NCBI GenBank assembly: GCA_030682795.1
Contig: JAUXNJ010000019.1
Coordinates: 1 to 64,000, forward strand
Reading direction: 5' to 3'
Length of the DNA stretch: 64,000 nt
Origin: Sphingobacteriaceae bacterium
GTDB lineage: Bacteria; Bacteroidota; Bacteroidia; UBA7662
The position numbers were made by a program, and so were the translations under genes. Position 1 is the first letter of the stretch. Each line of letters starts with the position of its first letter. Below, one piece after another: positions 41,140 to 49,760 of the stretch. The notes under the pieces are model-generated. The model was given only the letters and a program-made list of their open reading frames with translations. It was not told where the DNA came from and searched no databases.

Positions 41140-42267
41140 ATGCAACATTCCATATCCATGGTAGATCTCAAGGCGCAGTATGCCTTGATCAAAGATGAAA
41201 TCGACAAGGGAATCAGTGAAGTAATCGACAATACCGCCTTTATAAATGGGCCAGCTGTCAAAAGCTTTCAAAAGAATCTAAGTGACTATCTGGGAGGCGC
41301 CCATGTAATTCCTTGTGCCAATGGTACGGATGCCTTGCAAATTGCCATGATGGCCTTGGACTTACAGCCAGGCGATGAAATAATTACGGCGGACTTTACC
41401 TATGTAGCGACTGCAGAAGTCATTGCGCTTTTACAATTGAAGCCGATATTGGTGGACGTGGATCCACGCACCTTCAATATCGATTTGGCACAAATGGAAG
41501 CTGCTATCGGTCCACGCACAAAAGCCATTGTGCCAGTTCACTTATTTGGCCAATGCGCCGATATGGCGCCTATCTTGGCCATTGCGGCCAAGCACAATTT
41601 GTACGTAATTGAAGATACTGCGCAAGCCATTGGTGCTACTTATACCTTTCCTGATGGTCGCCAAGCTAAAGCCGGCACCATGGGAACCATTGGTTGTACC
41701 AGCTTTTTCCCTAGCAAAAATTTAGGGTGTTATGGGGATGGAGGCGCAATATTTACAAACGACGCTCAATTGGCCGAGAAAATTCGAGTAATCGCAAATC
41801 ATGGCCAAAAGGTGCAGTATTATCACGATGAAATTGGTGTGAACTCTCGTCTTGATAGCCTTCAAGCAGCCGTTTTAAATGCAAAATTGCCGCATTTAGA
41901 CCGGTACAATACTACACGCAGATGGGCTGCTGATTACTACAACGAAGCATTTGCTGATGTATCCTGGCTGGTCACTCCCCTCATTAGCAAAAACAGCACA
42001 CATGTGTTTCATCAGTATACTTTACAACTTGATGAAAAGCTTGACCGCCAGGCACTGCGCGATCATTTAACTGCGCTAGGCATTCCATCGATGATTTATT
42101 ACCCTGTTCCATTACATCAGCAAAAAGCCTATGAACAAGCCGGTACTTTTCCGGTTACTGAAAAACTATGCAGAAGCGTTTTTTCATTACCCATGCATAG
42201 CGAGCTTACCGTTGAAGTATTGGACTATATCATAGAAGGTGTTAAGTCGTTCTCTAAATTAGGCTAA
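41140..42267 (+). CDS. wbpE: WbpE-like UDP-3-keto-GlcNAcA aminotransferase (DegT family)
   Basis: 375 residues from MQHSISMVDLKAQYALIKDE. PLP enzyme: ANGTDALQIAMMAL, GDEIITADFTYVATAEVI, VHLFGQCADM, VIEDTAQAIGA with Asp159, and the PLP Lys193 in SFFPSKNLGCYGDGG; C-terminal MIYYPVPLHQQKAYE. SISMVDLKAQY and FFPSKNLG-YGDGGA are typical of the WbpE/WlbC group, which transaminates the WbpB product using glutamate. It is on the plus strand, alone, about 6 kb from wbpA/B/D and with its own promoter. The longer frame from 41041 is rejected because the promoter would lie inside it. Confidence 0.88.
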   Translation: MQHSISMVDLKAQYALIKDEIDKGISEVIDNTAFINGPAVKSFQKNLSDYLGGAHVIPCANGTDALQIAMMALDLQPGDEIITADFTYVATAEVIALLQLKPILVDVDPRTFNIDLAQMEAAIGPRTKAIVPVHLFGQCADMAPILAIAAKHNLYVIEDTAQAIGATYTFPDGRQAKAGTMGTIGCTSFFPSKNLGCYGDGGAIFTNDAQLAEKIRVIANHGQKVQYYHDEIGVNSRLDSLQAAVLNAKLPHLDRYNTTRRWAADYYNEAFADVSWLVTPLISKNSTHVFHQYTLQLDEKLDRQALRDHLTALGIPSMIYYPVPLHQQKAYEQAGTFPVTEKLCRSVFSLPMHSELTVEVLDYIIEGVKSFSKLG

Positions 42268-42450
42268 ACAGACGTAACAAATATTGATTTGAGGTTATAT
42301 CTCTGGATTTGATTATATGCCTAAGTAAAACCAGCACTGCTGTAAATGAGGCTGGAGAGTGAATATGTTTAAAGTCCTTACTATTCTGTTTTTTCAAAAC
42401 CTTCGGACTTGATTAATAGGGACAAGCTTTGTCCTTATCGTGCAGAACAA

Positions 42451-42864
42451 TTACTGATGTTCTATTCTCAGCGCAGCCTTGGTTTGCTTGCGTTTGAGAA
42501 TGAGCAAACTACGGTAATGCCCATTGAGTTTTTGGTTGCCTTTGCCTTCATAAAACAAAGTGTCTCCAGCCATTTTAAACTCATCTCCACTGAATTTATA
42601 GGCCTTTTCGAACTTGAGGTAGGTATGCTCTCTCCTGCTCTTGGCGGTTGACTTCATTTGGAGCTTGTTTGCTTGCTGACTCCAACTACCAGCATCCTTC
42701 CATACGCTACCATCGAAAAAATTTTCTTGGAAAGTATAAGTTTTATCGGGGTTTAGCGTCAATACAAAAACCACATTTTTGTATTCGTCAACAGCCTCGT
42801 ACACCTCTTGCACATCGTTTCTTACAAACGAAAGCTGAAAGATGGCTAAAAACACAATTGCCAT
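42451..42864 (-). CDS. Small secreted protein, lipocalin-like, function unknown
   Basis: 137 residues from the ATG of MAIVFLAIFQLSFV; the longer frame starts with TTG. The N-terminus is a short signal-type hydrophobic stretch. The rest (VVFVLTLNPDKTYTFQENFF, GSWSQQANKLQMKS, GDTLFYEGKGNQKLNGHYRS) has the alternating beta pattern with a central GxW that resembles small lipocalin-like domain proteins of Bacteroidota. No specific family recognised. Follows wbpE convergently. Confidence 0.6.
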   Translation of the reverse strand: MAIVFLAIFQLSFVRNDVQEVYEAVDEYKNVVFVLTLNPDKTYTFQENFFDGSVWKDAGSWSQQANKLQMKSTAKSRREHTYLKFEKAYKFSGDEFKMAGDTLFYEGKGNQKLNGHYRSLLILKRKQTKAALRIEHQ

Positions 42865-42903
42865 TTGTTTAAACAGCTTAGACTGAGAACGAAAAGTTTC
42901 CAA

Positions 42904-43356
42904 TTTTTAGAATTTTAGAGTGATGACAAAAGTACGTATGAAAAAAATAAAGGGCAAACTGTTTTTGATAATTTTAAATTATTAATCTTTTTTTAATGAT
43001 TACAGCGCAAATGAAGCGGCACGCTCATCCGAAAATGACAATATTAACTTTATATTAATACACCTAACATATATATACGTTACTCTTGGCACTTTGGTTT
43101 TTCCAAAACAACAGAAACGATTTAGATTTACATTTTTATGACAATTGTATAAAAAATTCATTTTCTGGCACGATATTAAATAACCATCATAATTATATGA
43201 CTCATCAGTAAAATAAGGTGCGTTGTGGCGTTCAAAAAATGAGTCATTCATTCACTTTGCAACTATTCTTTTGCACTCCAAGACTGTTGAGCACTCGCAG
43301 AAATGGGTATGAATATTCGAAATTCAATGCCGTTTAGTTGAGGCATGTCGCGGTAA
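42904..43356. other. Gene-free AT-rich stretch
   Basis: About 450 bases of AT-rich sequence. An 83-codon minus-strand frame (43000-43251) has an unusual, Cys/Asn/Tyr-rich composition and no recognisable motif, so it is not called. No repeat of the window's families was seen before 43357. Confidence 0.5.
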
Positions 43357-43360
43357 GTGA

Positions 43361-43563
43361 TTGACGAAGGGTTGTTTTACCGCTGTGGCGCAGAGAAGCT
43401 ATTACTGCTTGAAAGTCTACTTGCATGCTTTAAATGTTCGCAGCAAAGCATGGCTGTTTTTGGTGCCTTTCGACAGACTCAAGGACCGCAGGAATTGGCT
43501 GTTGGCAGGTCACGCGTTTCGAGCACCTCAACAACCGGCGGAGACTATCAGCGTTAACTAAAA
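43361..43563 (+). repeat. Family I repeat, copy 1
   Basis: About 200 bp that recurs inverted at 57653-57945: GGTTGTTTTACCGCTGTGGC, GCAGAGAAGCTATT, TAAATGTTCGCAGCAAAGCA, TGGCTGTTTTTGGTGCCTTT, TTTCGAGCACCTCAAC and CAGCGTTAACTAAA are shared. Both copies keep an open frame in the same register (here 43357-43557) encoding KCSQQSMAVFGAFRQ-QGPQE and VSSTSTTGG. The inner CTTTCGACAGACTCAAGGAC is a family A unit. Confidence 0.75.
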
Positions 43564-43565
43564 AA

Positions 43566-44280
43566 CATTGATTGGCGATTTGCGATTTCGATTGGCGATT
43601 TCTGATTTTAGTTCAGGAATCCTCGATGTACCTGCTAAAAATGATCATTCCGGGCAGGTTGCTGTACGCTAGCCCCCAATCTATATCTTAGCGACCAGAG
43701 GGAGCGGACTTGATTTCAGATTTCGATTGGCGATTTCGATTGGCGATTGGCGATTGGCGATTGGCGATTTCGAGTGGCGATTTCTGATTTTAGTTCAGGA
43801 ATCCTCGATGTACCTGCTAAAAATGATCATTCCGGGCAGATTGCTGTACGCAAGGGCCTGCGCTATCTCTGAGCGACCAGCGGGAGCGGACTTGATTTAT
43901 GATTTCAGATTTCTGAGTTGGATTTATGATGTTGATTGGCGATTGGCGATTTCGATTGGCGATTTAGGATTTGGCAGTGAACGCCATCGTTATACCTGCT
44001 AAAAATGATCATTCCGGGCAGATTGTTGTACGCCAGCGCCCAATCTATCTCTGAGCGACCAGAGGGAGCGGACTTGATTTATGATTTCAGATTTCTGAGT
44101 TAGATTTATGATGTTGATTGGCGATTGGCGATTTCGATTGGCGATTTCGATTGGCGATTTGCGATTTCGATTGGCGATTTAGGATTTGGCAGTGAACGCC
44201 ATCGTTATACCTGCTAAAAATGATCATTCCGGGCAGGTTGCTGTGCGCAAGGGCCTGCGCTATCTCTGAGCGACCAGCGG
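43566..44280. repeat. Family D/B tandem array (four units)
   Basis: A core CCTGCTAAAAATGATCATTC continuing CGGGCAG occurs at 43631, 43813, 43995 and 44210, giving steps of 182, 182 and 215 bases. Each core is followed by GCTGTACGC-like sequence, a CTATCTCTGAGCGACCAG segment, GGGAGCGGACTTGATTT, and a variable number of GATTGGCGATTTC (family B) units. The third step is longer because of added family B units. The core contains the palindrome AATGATCATT. No protein is encoded. Confidence 0.85.
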
Positions 44281-44281
44281 G

Positions 44282-44372
44282 AGCGGTCTGTTAGGGAGTG
44301 GAACGACCGGTCTGTTAGGGAGCCTCCCGGCGACCGGTCTGTATAGCGAGCCGAAGGCGAGCGGTCTACAAG
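44282..44372. repeat. Family H repeat block upstream of mltD
   Basis: Three GACCGGTCTGT-type units (GCGGTCTGTTAGGGAGTGG, CGACCGGTCTGTTAGGGAG, CGACCGGTCTGTATAGCGAG) closing with CCGAAGGCGAGCGGTCT. Same family as 7712-7834 and 58034-58121. Confidence 0.7.
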
Positions 44373-44428
44373 ACAATTTCTTGTCCGTATGCCCGTTAAG
44401 ACCTATCTTTACGAATTAAATTGCAAGC

Positions 44429-46075
44429 ATGTTGAAAAAGCCCTTATTGGTCGTTTTTTTGCTAATCGGCTGGTTGCCAGCCTTGGCACAAACCTCCATC
44501 AGCAGCACAACAGCCAGTTTCGACGAAGAGAATGAGCAAATCATCAGCGCCTTGGACAGTTTGGTGCACCTCACTTTCTTCGACCAAAAAAAACGCACCC
44601 AAGAAATTCGGCGTTTAAATAAATATGGTTTTCGTCCCAACGAAATACCCACCTACCCCGATTCGGTAATTGCCTACCGCATTGCCCACATGCCTTCGCC
44701 CATGAGCCTCGAGTACAACGAGCATGTGAAGGCTTTCATCGATTTTTACGCCAACCGCCGCCGCGGCTTGCTCGAACGGGCCATGGGCTTGTCGAATTAC
44801 TACTTTCCCATTTTTGAAGAAACCCTGGAGCGCCACCAGCTTCCCCACCAATTAAAATACCTGGCCATTGTAGAATCGGCCCTCAACCCCACCGCCGTGA
44901 GCAAGGCTGGAGCCACCGGTCTCTGGCAATTTATGTACGGCACAGGCAAGATGTATGGTTTAGATGTGAACTTTTACGTTGACGAACGCCGCGACCCCTG
45001 GCTGGCCTCGGAAGCAGCAGCCAGGTATTTCAAAGACTTGTACCGGGTGTATAAAGACTGGCTGTTGGTATTGGCAGCCTACAATTGCGGTCCAGGCAAC
45101 GTAAACAAAGCCATCCGACGCTCTGGCGGCAAAACCAGTTATTGGGACCTGATGCCTTATCTTCCCAAAGAAACCCGTGGCTATGTACCAGCCTTTATCG
45201 CTGTTACCTACATCATGACCTATGCGGCGGAGCATAATTTGTATGCTACCCCGCTCATTAGCTTGCCGCAAGACGTAGATACGGTACAAGTGCAAGGACC
45301 AGTAAATATCCAATATTTCGGCAGTTTACTCGACATAGAGCCTGCAGCCATGGCTTTGCTAAACCCGCAACTCAAGCAACAGTTTATCCCGAAGAGCTTT
45401 GAACGCTATACGCTGCGTCTTCCCGCCAGCAAAGTGGCCGAATACGAGCGCAAACGCGATTTGATGGAAGCCTACCTCAATCCACCAGCCGTTTTGCAAG
45501 ACAGTATGCTTTTGGCGCAGGAAGAAAGTTTACCTGTACTGCTAGCGTCTTCACAAGTGCATAAAACTGCACCTGAGGTTCAAATCATCCGCCACACGGT
45601 TACCAAAGGTCAAACTTTAGGCAGTGTGGCCAATAAATACAACGTTTCGGTGAACGACATCAAGCGTTGGAACAAATTGTCGAGCAATATGCTGCGCATT
45701 GGCCAGACGCTCAAAATAGAAAAGACGCTGCCGGCACCCAAGGCCAAGCCCATCATTGTGCAGCAACCGGCCAAACCCAAAGCGGCTCCTGCTGCAATTA
45801 GCGAAGGTGCTGACAGCAGTCTTGTAATGGCTTCAGCCGACAGCATGCCTGCCAGCAAAGCGAATTCAGAGCTCCTAGCCAAAGCAAAAGAAGAAAAAAA
45901 CACCCAAACCCTGAAGAATAACAAGACTTCAGAGCATACCGTGCAGCCGGGCGACACCCTTTGGTCGATTTCGCAACGCTACGAAGTAACCGTGGCTGAT
46001 TTACTGAAGGCCAACAACCTAAATAAAAACGCCAAAATACAGCCAGGCCAAAAGCTTAAAATTTTGCTGGGATGA
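44429..46075 (+). CDS. mltD: MltD-like membrane-bound lytic transglycosylase with LysM domains
   Basis: 548 residues; cleaves peptidoglycan glycan strands in the periplasm. Signal peptide to about residue 20 (LLVVFLLIGWLPALAQ). SLT (goose-lysozyme-like) domain about 105-230 with the catalytic Glu in LAIVESALNPTAVSKAGATG, LWQFM and AAYNCGPGNVNKAI. Two LysM peptidoglycan-binding domains: HTVTKGQTLGSVANKYNVSV at about 391 and HTVQPGDTLWSISQRYEVTV at about 502, separated by a Lys/Ala/Pro-rich linker. Overlaps the DUF4837 gene by 4 bases. A near-consensus -7 box (TATCTTTA) precedes it at about 44404. Confidence 0.9.
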   Translation: MLKKPLLVVFLLIGWLPALAQTSISSTTASFDEENEQIISALDSLVHLTFFDQKKRTQEIRRLNKYGFRPNEIPTYPDSVIAYRIAHMPSPMSLEYNEHVKAFIDFYANRRRGLLERAMGLSNYYFPIFEETLERHQLPHQLKYLAIVESALNPTAVSKAGATGLWQFMYGTGKMYGLDVNFYVDERRDPWLASEAAARYFKDLYRVYKDWLLVLAAYNCGPGNVNKAIRRSGGKTSYWDLMPYLPKETRGYVPAFIAVTYIMTYAAEHNLYATPLISLPQDVDTVQVQGPVNIQYFGSLLDIEPAAMALLNPQLKQQFIPKSFERYTLRLPASKVAEYERKRDLMEAYLNPPAVLQDSMLLAQEESLPVLLASSQVHKTAPEVQIIRHTVTKGQTLGSVANKYNVSVNDIKRWNKLSSNMLRIGQTLKIEKTLPAPKAKPIIVQQPAKPKAAPAAISEGADSSLVMASADSMPASKANSELLAKAKEEKNTQTLKNNKTSEHTVQPGDTLWSISQRYEVTVADLLKANNLNKNAKIQPGQKLKILLG

Positions 46076-47136
46076 GCAGGAGGTTGCGCCTTTTCGGCGG
46101 TGTTTTGGCATTGCTCTGGCTTGGGGCCTGTGGAACCGGAGAGTTTGATGCCGAGTCGCTGCCCGATGCGGTTGGGAGTCCAGGCGAGCTCATCATTGTT
46201 TGCGACGAAGAGGTATGGGCTGGGGCTTCTGGTCTTGAAATCCGCAAAACTTATGGCAGTGAGCAGCTAGGCTTGCCACAGGCTGAACCTTGGTTCCGCA
46301 TCATTCGCTTCGACGAAAGCAAATTCAACGCCATTACGCGCAAGTACCGCACCATTTTACTGATTACCACGCTCGACAACGACTCCAAAACCAGTCGCTA
46401 CATCCGCGATTTGCTCGGAGAGCGTGGTCAGGCCGATAAAATAAACGACTCGAGCTTTGTATTTGTGGAAAGCGCCGATCGCTGGGCGCGTGGCCAGCAG
46501 GTGCTGTACCTCATCGGCAAAGACGACGCCAGTTTGGCCAGGGCTGTAGTGCGTAAACGCAGCGAAATGCTGAACTATCTCCGTCAAAAGGAACTCAACC
46601 GCTTGATGGCGGCCATCAAGGCCAAGCCCCGGAACAAAGCGCTGGAGCAACTCATTGCCGACAGTTTGGGCCTCGGCATTACCCTGCCTAAGTCTTACCA
46701 ATTGCGGCTAGCCGATGGGCAGTTTGTGTGGGTGAGCAGGGAAGATGCCGACAAAACCCTCAGTTTACTGATCAGCACCCGTCCCTACGAGCAAGAAAGC
46801 GACTTTAGCGCTGCTGCCGTGTTGGCCTACAAAGACAGCTTGACACGCGCCCGGGTGCCCGGTCCCCTCAAAGGCTCGTGGTACACCACCGAGTACCTCG
46901 CCCCACCCGATACTTTTGTGAGCAGTTTTGCCGGCGAATACGCGCTTTTTCAGCGGGGTTTGTGGAAGGTAGAAAACGACTTTATGGGCGGTCCTTTTGT
47001 GCACCTTACAGCCTATGATGCCCGCCGCGGTTTGTTGGTAGAGCTTGAAGGCTTTGTATACTATCCCAAAGAAAAGAAGCGGGAGTTGCTGCGGGAGTTG
47101 GAGGCCATTATTGGCTCGGTGGAGCTGGTAAAATAA
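46072..47136 (+). CDS. DUF4837 family lipoprotein
   Basis: 354 residues with a lipoprotein signal: hydrophobic stretch then LWLGACGTGE, Cys20 being the expected lipidation site. The beginning of the mature part, SPGELIIVCDEEVW, is the typical DUF4837 pattern, as are ILLITTLD and ADRWARGQQVLYLIG further on. The family is largely confined to Bacteroidota and has no assigned function. ATGA overlap with mltD suggests a shared envelope role. Confidence 0.82.
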   Translation: MSRRLRLFGGVLALLWLGACGTGEFDAESLPDAVGSPGELIIVCDEEVWAGASGLEIRKTYGSEQLGLPQAEPWFRIIRFDESKFNAITRKYRTILLITTLDNDSKTSRYIRDLLGERGQADKINDSSFVFVESADRWARGQQVLYLIGKDDASLARAVVRKRSEMLNYLRQKELNRLMAAIKAKPRNKALEQLIADSLGLGITLPKSYQLRLADGQFVWVSREDADKTLSLLISTRPYEQESDFSAAAVLAYKDSLTRARVPGPLKGSWYTTEYLAPPDTFVSSFAGEYALFQRGLWKVENDFMGGPFVHLTAYDARRGLLVELEGFVYYPKEKKRELLRELEAIIGSVELVK

Positions 47137-47178
47137 GGCTTCCTAAAAAATTTACAACTGCCAGCGTGCTTTTTCGGC

Positions 47179-48690
47179 CTATTTTAGGGCATTTCCTTTA
47201 CCAAAGCGCCCCAACTGCGTGCTCACCAACGCATGCAATTCATCGGATAGGCGAAATTTCCACACGCCCAGTACGAGCAAGCTGCCCATGAGGGCCGATC
47301 GCAGGGCAATGCTTCCAACGCTCGACCAAAAGCCTGCTTCGGCAGCTGGCAAAAAGTACCCGCAAGCATAGCTCGTAAAAAGCAGCAAAATCACCTGCAG
47401 CGTGCGTTTTTCGAAAGGCTGCATGCCCACTTTCTGGTAAATAAAGCCGCCTTTGAGGAGGTTAAACAGCAAAACCGACAGGGTAGAACCTGCGGCCGCA
47501 CCTACCAGTCCGTAAATCGGAATCATGATGTAATTGGTGCCAAAAGAAATAAATCCCAAGAAAAGAATGCTGCCCAGGTTAAAACGGTAATAGGGCGAAT
47601 TGAGAATAATTTCGCTGTTGATGCCATTGGCCATGTCGATCAGGCGCGAGATTCCGATAAAAAACACCACCCATTTGCCGGGCCTGTAAACCTCGCCATT
47701 CGGAATGAGGTTGAAGAGGGCATCGATGTTGCCCCAAATGAGCACAAAAAGGAGTCCCCCCAGAATTAGCTGATTGAGGCTGGCTTGTTTGTAGAGCTTG
47801 CCCATGGCTTTAAAATCCCGGTCTTTCCACTGCTGCGCTACCAAGGTACCAGCGATTTGTCCCACTGCCCGCCTCGGCATATCGATGATGGTGCCAATAA
47901 AAAAGCTGATGCTGTAAATGCCTGCGAGCGATAAACCAGCCAACCAGGCCAGCATGATGCCATCGATGCGTTCGTTGATAACCACCCCAGCGCCTCCAAT
48001 CATCATCCATAGACTAAAGCGCAGTAGTTCGGGACGCAAAGCAGGGTCGATGCGCACAAATTTAGGCTGTAAAAAGAGCACCCCTAAATGGCGTAAATAA
48101 AACATCAAAATCAACACAGCGAGCAAGTAAGTGGCAGCAAAAAGGAGCATAAACTGCTCAAAACTGATGTGTTGGTATGCGTAAAGGAGGGTAAGCAGGG
48201 TGAGGCTAAGGCGCAAAAAGACTTCGCGGATGAGGGCATTGACCACGATGCGCAAATGAAGTCTGGCCCATATTTCGAAAATGGTTTGCACCATCATCAA
48301 GGCGGTGACAGGCAGCACGAGCCATAAAAAATCATTCACCAAGGCTGCATTGGCATCAAACAGCTCCATGACGTAAGAGCGAAGCAGGTAAAAAAGTCCG
48401 CCAAAAACTAGCAAACCCGTTGCTGCCATGCCCAAACAAAAAAGCAAATAGCCGTTGTGTTGGCGGCTTTCATCCTTGAAATACGGAAAAAACCTCCCCA
48501 TGGCGCTTTGTAAGCCAAGTTGTGTAAAAATCGACAAGCTCATGGCTACGCTGATGATGATTTCGCGCAAGCCAATTTCTTCTGCACTCAGGAATTTCGG
48601 AAAGAAAAAGAGCAGGTTAAGGGCTCCTAGCGCCACGCCAAAATAGGTGACGGCCGTAGCCTTAAAGCCTTGTCGGATGATGACGCCCAT
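47179..48690 (-). CDS. Second polysaccharide flippase (MATE/PST family)
   Basis: 503 residues with 12-14 membrane helices: GVALGALNLLFFFPKFLSAEEIG at the N-terminus is characteristic of Bacteroidota lipopolysaccharide/polysaccharide flippases, and FPYFKDESRQHNGYLLF and INERIDGIMLAWLAGLSLAG follow. Longer than the Wzx at 25890 and of more typical host base composition, so perhaps part of a conserved second surface glycan route with the transferases at 48793-55369. Convergent with the DUF4837 gene. Confidence 0.8.
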   Translation of the reverse strand: MGVIIRQGFKATAVTYFGVALGALNLLFFFPKFLSAEEIGLREIIISVAMSLSIFTQLGLQSAMGRFFPYFKDESRQHNGYLLFCLGMAATGLLVFGGLFYLLRSYVMELFDANAALVNDFLWLVLPVTALMMVQTIFEIWARLHLRIVVNALIREVFLRLSLTLLTLLYAYQHISFEQFMLLFAATYLLAVLILMFYLRHLGVLFLQPKFVRIDPALRPELLRFSLWMMIGGAGVVINERIDGIMLAWLAGLSLAGIYSISFFIGTIIDMPRRAVGQIAGTLVAQQWKDRDFKAMGKLYKQASLNQLILGGLLFVLIWGNIDALFNLIPNGEVYRPGKWVVFFIGISRLIDMANGINSEIILNSPYYRFNLGSILFLGFISFGTNYIMIPIYGLVGAAAGSTLSVLLFNLLKGGFIYQKVGMQPFEKRTLQVILLLFTSYACGYFLPAAEAGFWSSVGSIALRSALMGSLLVLGVWKFRLSDELHALVSTQLGRFGKGNALK

Positions 48691-48776
48691 GCTGCAAACC
48701 TAATTGAAAATTTGCCTGCTTGGGCTACGGAATGCCAGATTGCGGGAATGAACTGCCATTTTTGATCAATAAATTT

Positions 48777-48784
48777 TAGCTTTG
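48777..48784 (+). promoter_or_regulatory. -7 box upstream of the 48793 gene
   Basis: TAGCTTTG matches TAnnTTTG a few bases before the ATG at 48793; the candidate TTG upstream is too close (about 12 bases), so the promoter is incomplete by this criterion. Confidence 0.35.
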
Positions 48785-48792
48785 TGCGGCCC

Positions 48793-49722
48793 ATGGAGGC
48801 CTTCACCATGCAGACAGCTGTTTTACTTCTTGCCTTTAACCGTCCCGACACCACCCGCCTGGTGCTCGAGCGCATCCGTCAAGCACGGCCTCCCCGGCTG
48901 TATGTGGCTTGCGATGCCGCCCGTGCTGGTCGCCCGCAGGAAGCCGCCGCCGTGGCCGAAGTGCGTGCCTTGGTGGAGGAGCTGGTAGACTGGCCCTGCA
49001 ATTTGCACACCTTGTACCGCGAGCAAAACCTAGGCTGCAAAATGGCTGTAAGTGGTGCCATCAGCTGGTTTTTTGCCCAAGAAGAAATGGGCATCATCTT
49101 AGAAGACGATTGTTTACCCGACCTCAGTTTTTTTCCTTATTGCGAAACGCTTTTAGAGCGCTTCAAAGACGATGAGCGCATTTTTATGATCAGCGGCAAT
49201 AATTTTCAACGCGGTAAAGCAACCTCAGCCCATTCGTACTACTACTCCTGGCTTACGCACATTTGGGGCTGGGCCAGCTGGCGAAGAAGTTGGGAACGGG
49301 TAGACCTAGAAATGAAGCAGTGGCCCGCTTTTATGGCGGCAGGCGGTGTGCAGCAGATTTACCCGAAAAAGCGCTATGCCAAAGTATGGGAACGCACGTT
49401 TGAGCGCTATTTGGCAGGAAAATACAACACCTGGGACTACCCGCTGCTGTTTGCCAGTTGGTGGCACCGCCAGTTAACCGTTTTGCCGGAAGTGAATTTG
49501 GTGAGTAATATTGGGTTTGGGGGAACGCATACCCATACCGCTAGTGATGTTTATACCAAATTGAGTGCACTGCCAACGGTAACTTTGAATGAATTCTCCC
49601 ACAATCCTATCATCTCCCCTCAGCTCAAAGCTGATTACAGGACCTTCGACTATTTTATGTTTCCTTCACTCTTGCGAAAAGGCATGCGTTTACTTGCACA
49701 AAAGCTTGGTTTAAAAGCATAG
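48793..49722 (+). CDS. GT-A type glycosyltransferase (nucleotide-diphospho-sugar transferase)
   Basis: 309 residues. TAVLLLAFNRPDTTRLVLERI at the start is the GT-A nucleotide-binding strand; IILEDDCLPD (about 100-109) supplies the acidic DxD-like metal site; HIWGWASWRRSWERVD and WDYPLLFASWWHRQLTVLPE are typical of the group sometimes named hemolytic protein HlpA-like. Transfers a sugar in surface glycan assembly. I start at the ATG of MEAFTMQ; the inner MQTAVLL (48808) is equally possible. Confidence 0.75.
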   Translation: MEAFTMQTAVLLLAFNRPDTTRLVLERIRQARPPRLYVACDAARAGRPQEAAAVAEVRALVEELVDWPCNLHTLYREQNLGCKMAVSGAISWFFAQEEMGIILEDDCLPDLSFFPYCETLLERFKDDERIFMISGNNFQRGKATSAHSYYYSWLTHIWGWASWRRSWERVDLEMKQWPAFMAAGGVQQIYPKKRYAKVWERTFERYLAGKYNTWDYPLLFASWWHRQLTVLPEVNLVSNIGFGGTHTHTASDVYTKLSALPTVTLNEFSHNPIISPQLKADYRTFDYFMFPSLLRKGMRLLAQKLGLKA

Positions 49723-49741
49723 TCGTTTCGCGAGAGAGACC

Positions 49742-49749
49742 TATATTTG
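49742..49749 (+). promoter_or_regulatory. -7 box upstream of methyltransferase operon
   Basis: TATATTTG, an exact TAnnTTTG match, 11 bases ahead of the ATG at 49761. No clear -33 TTG. It would drive the run of genes 49761-52673, which are overlapping or a few bases apart. Confidence 0.45.
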
Positions 49750-49760
49750 TCTGATACGAT

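Noticed and set aside
43000-43251. 83-codon minus-strand frame
   Set aside because: Odd composition, no signal or domain, no promoter; not supportable as a gene.
43566-44296. Regular array that could suggest CRISPR
   Set aside because: Units are 182-215 bases long and the sequence between cores is itself repeated, with no unique spacers and no cas genes nearby.
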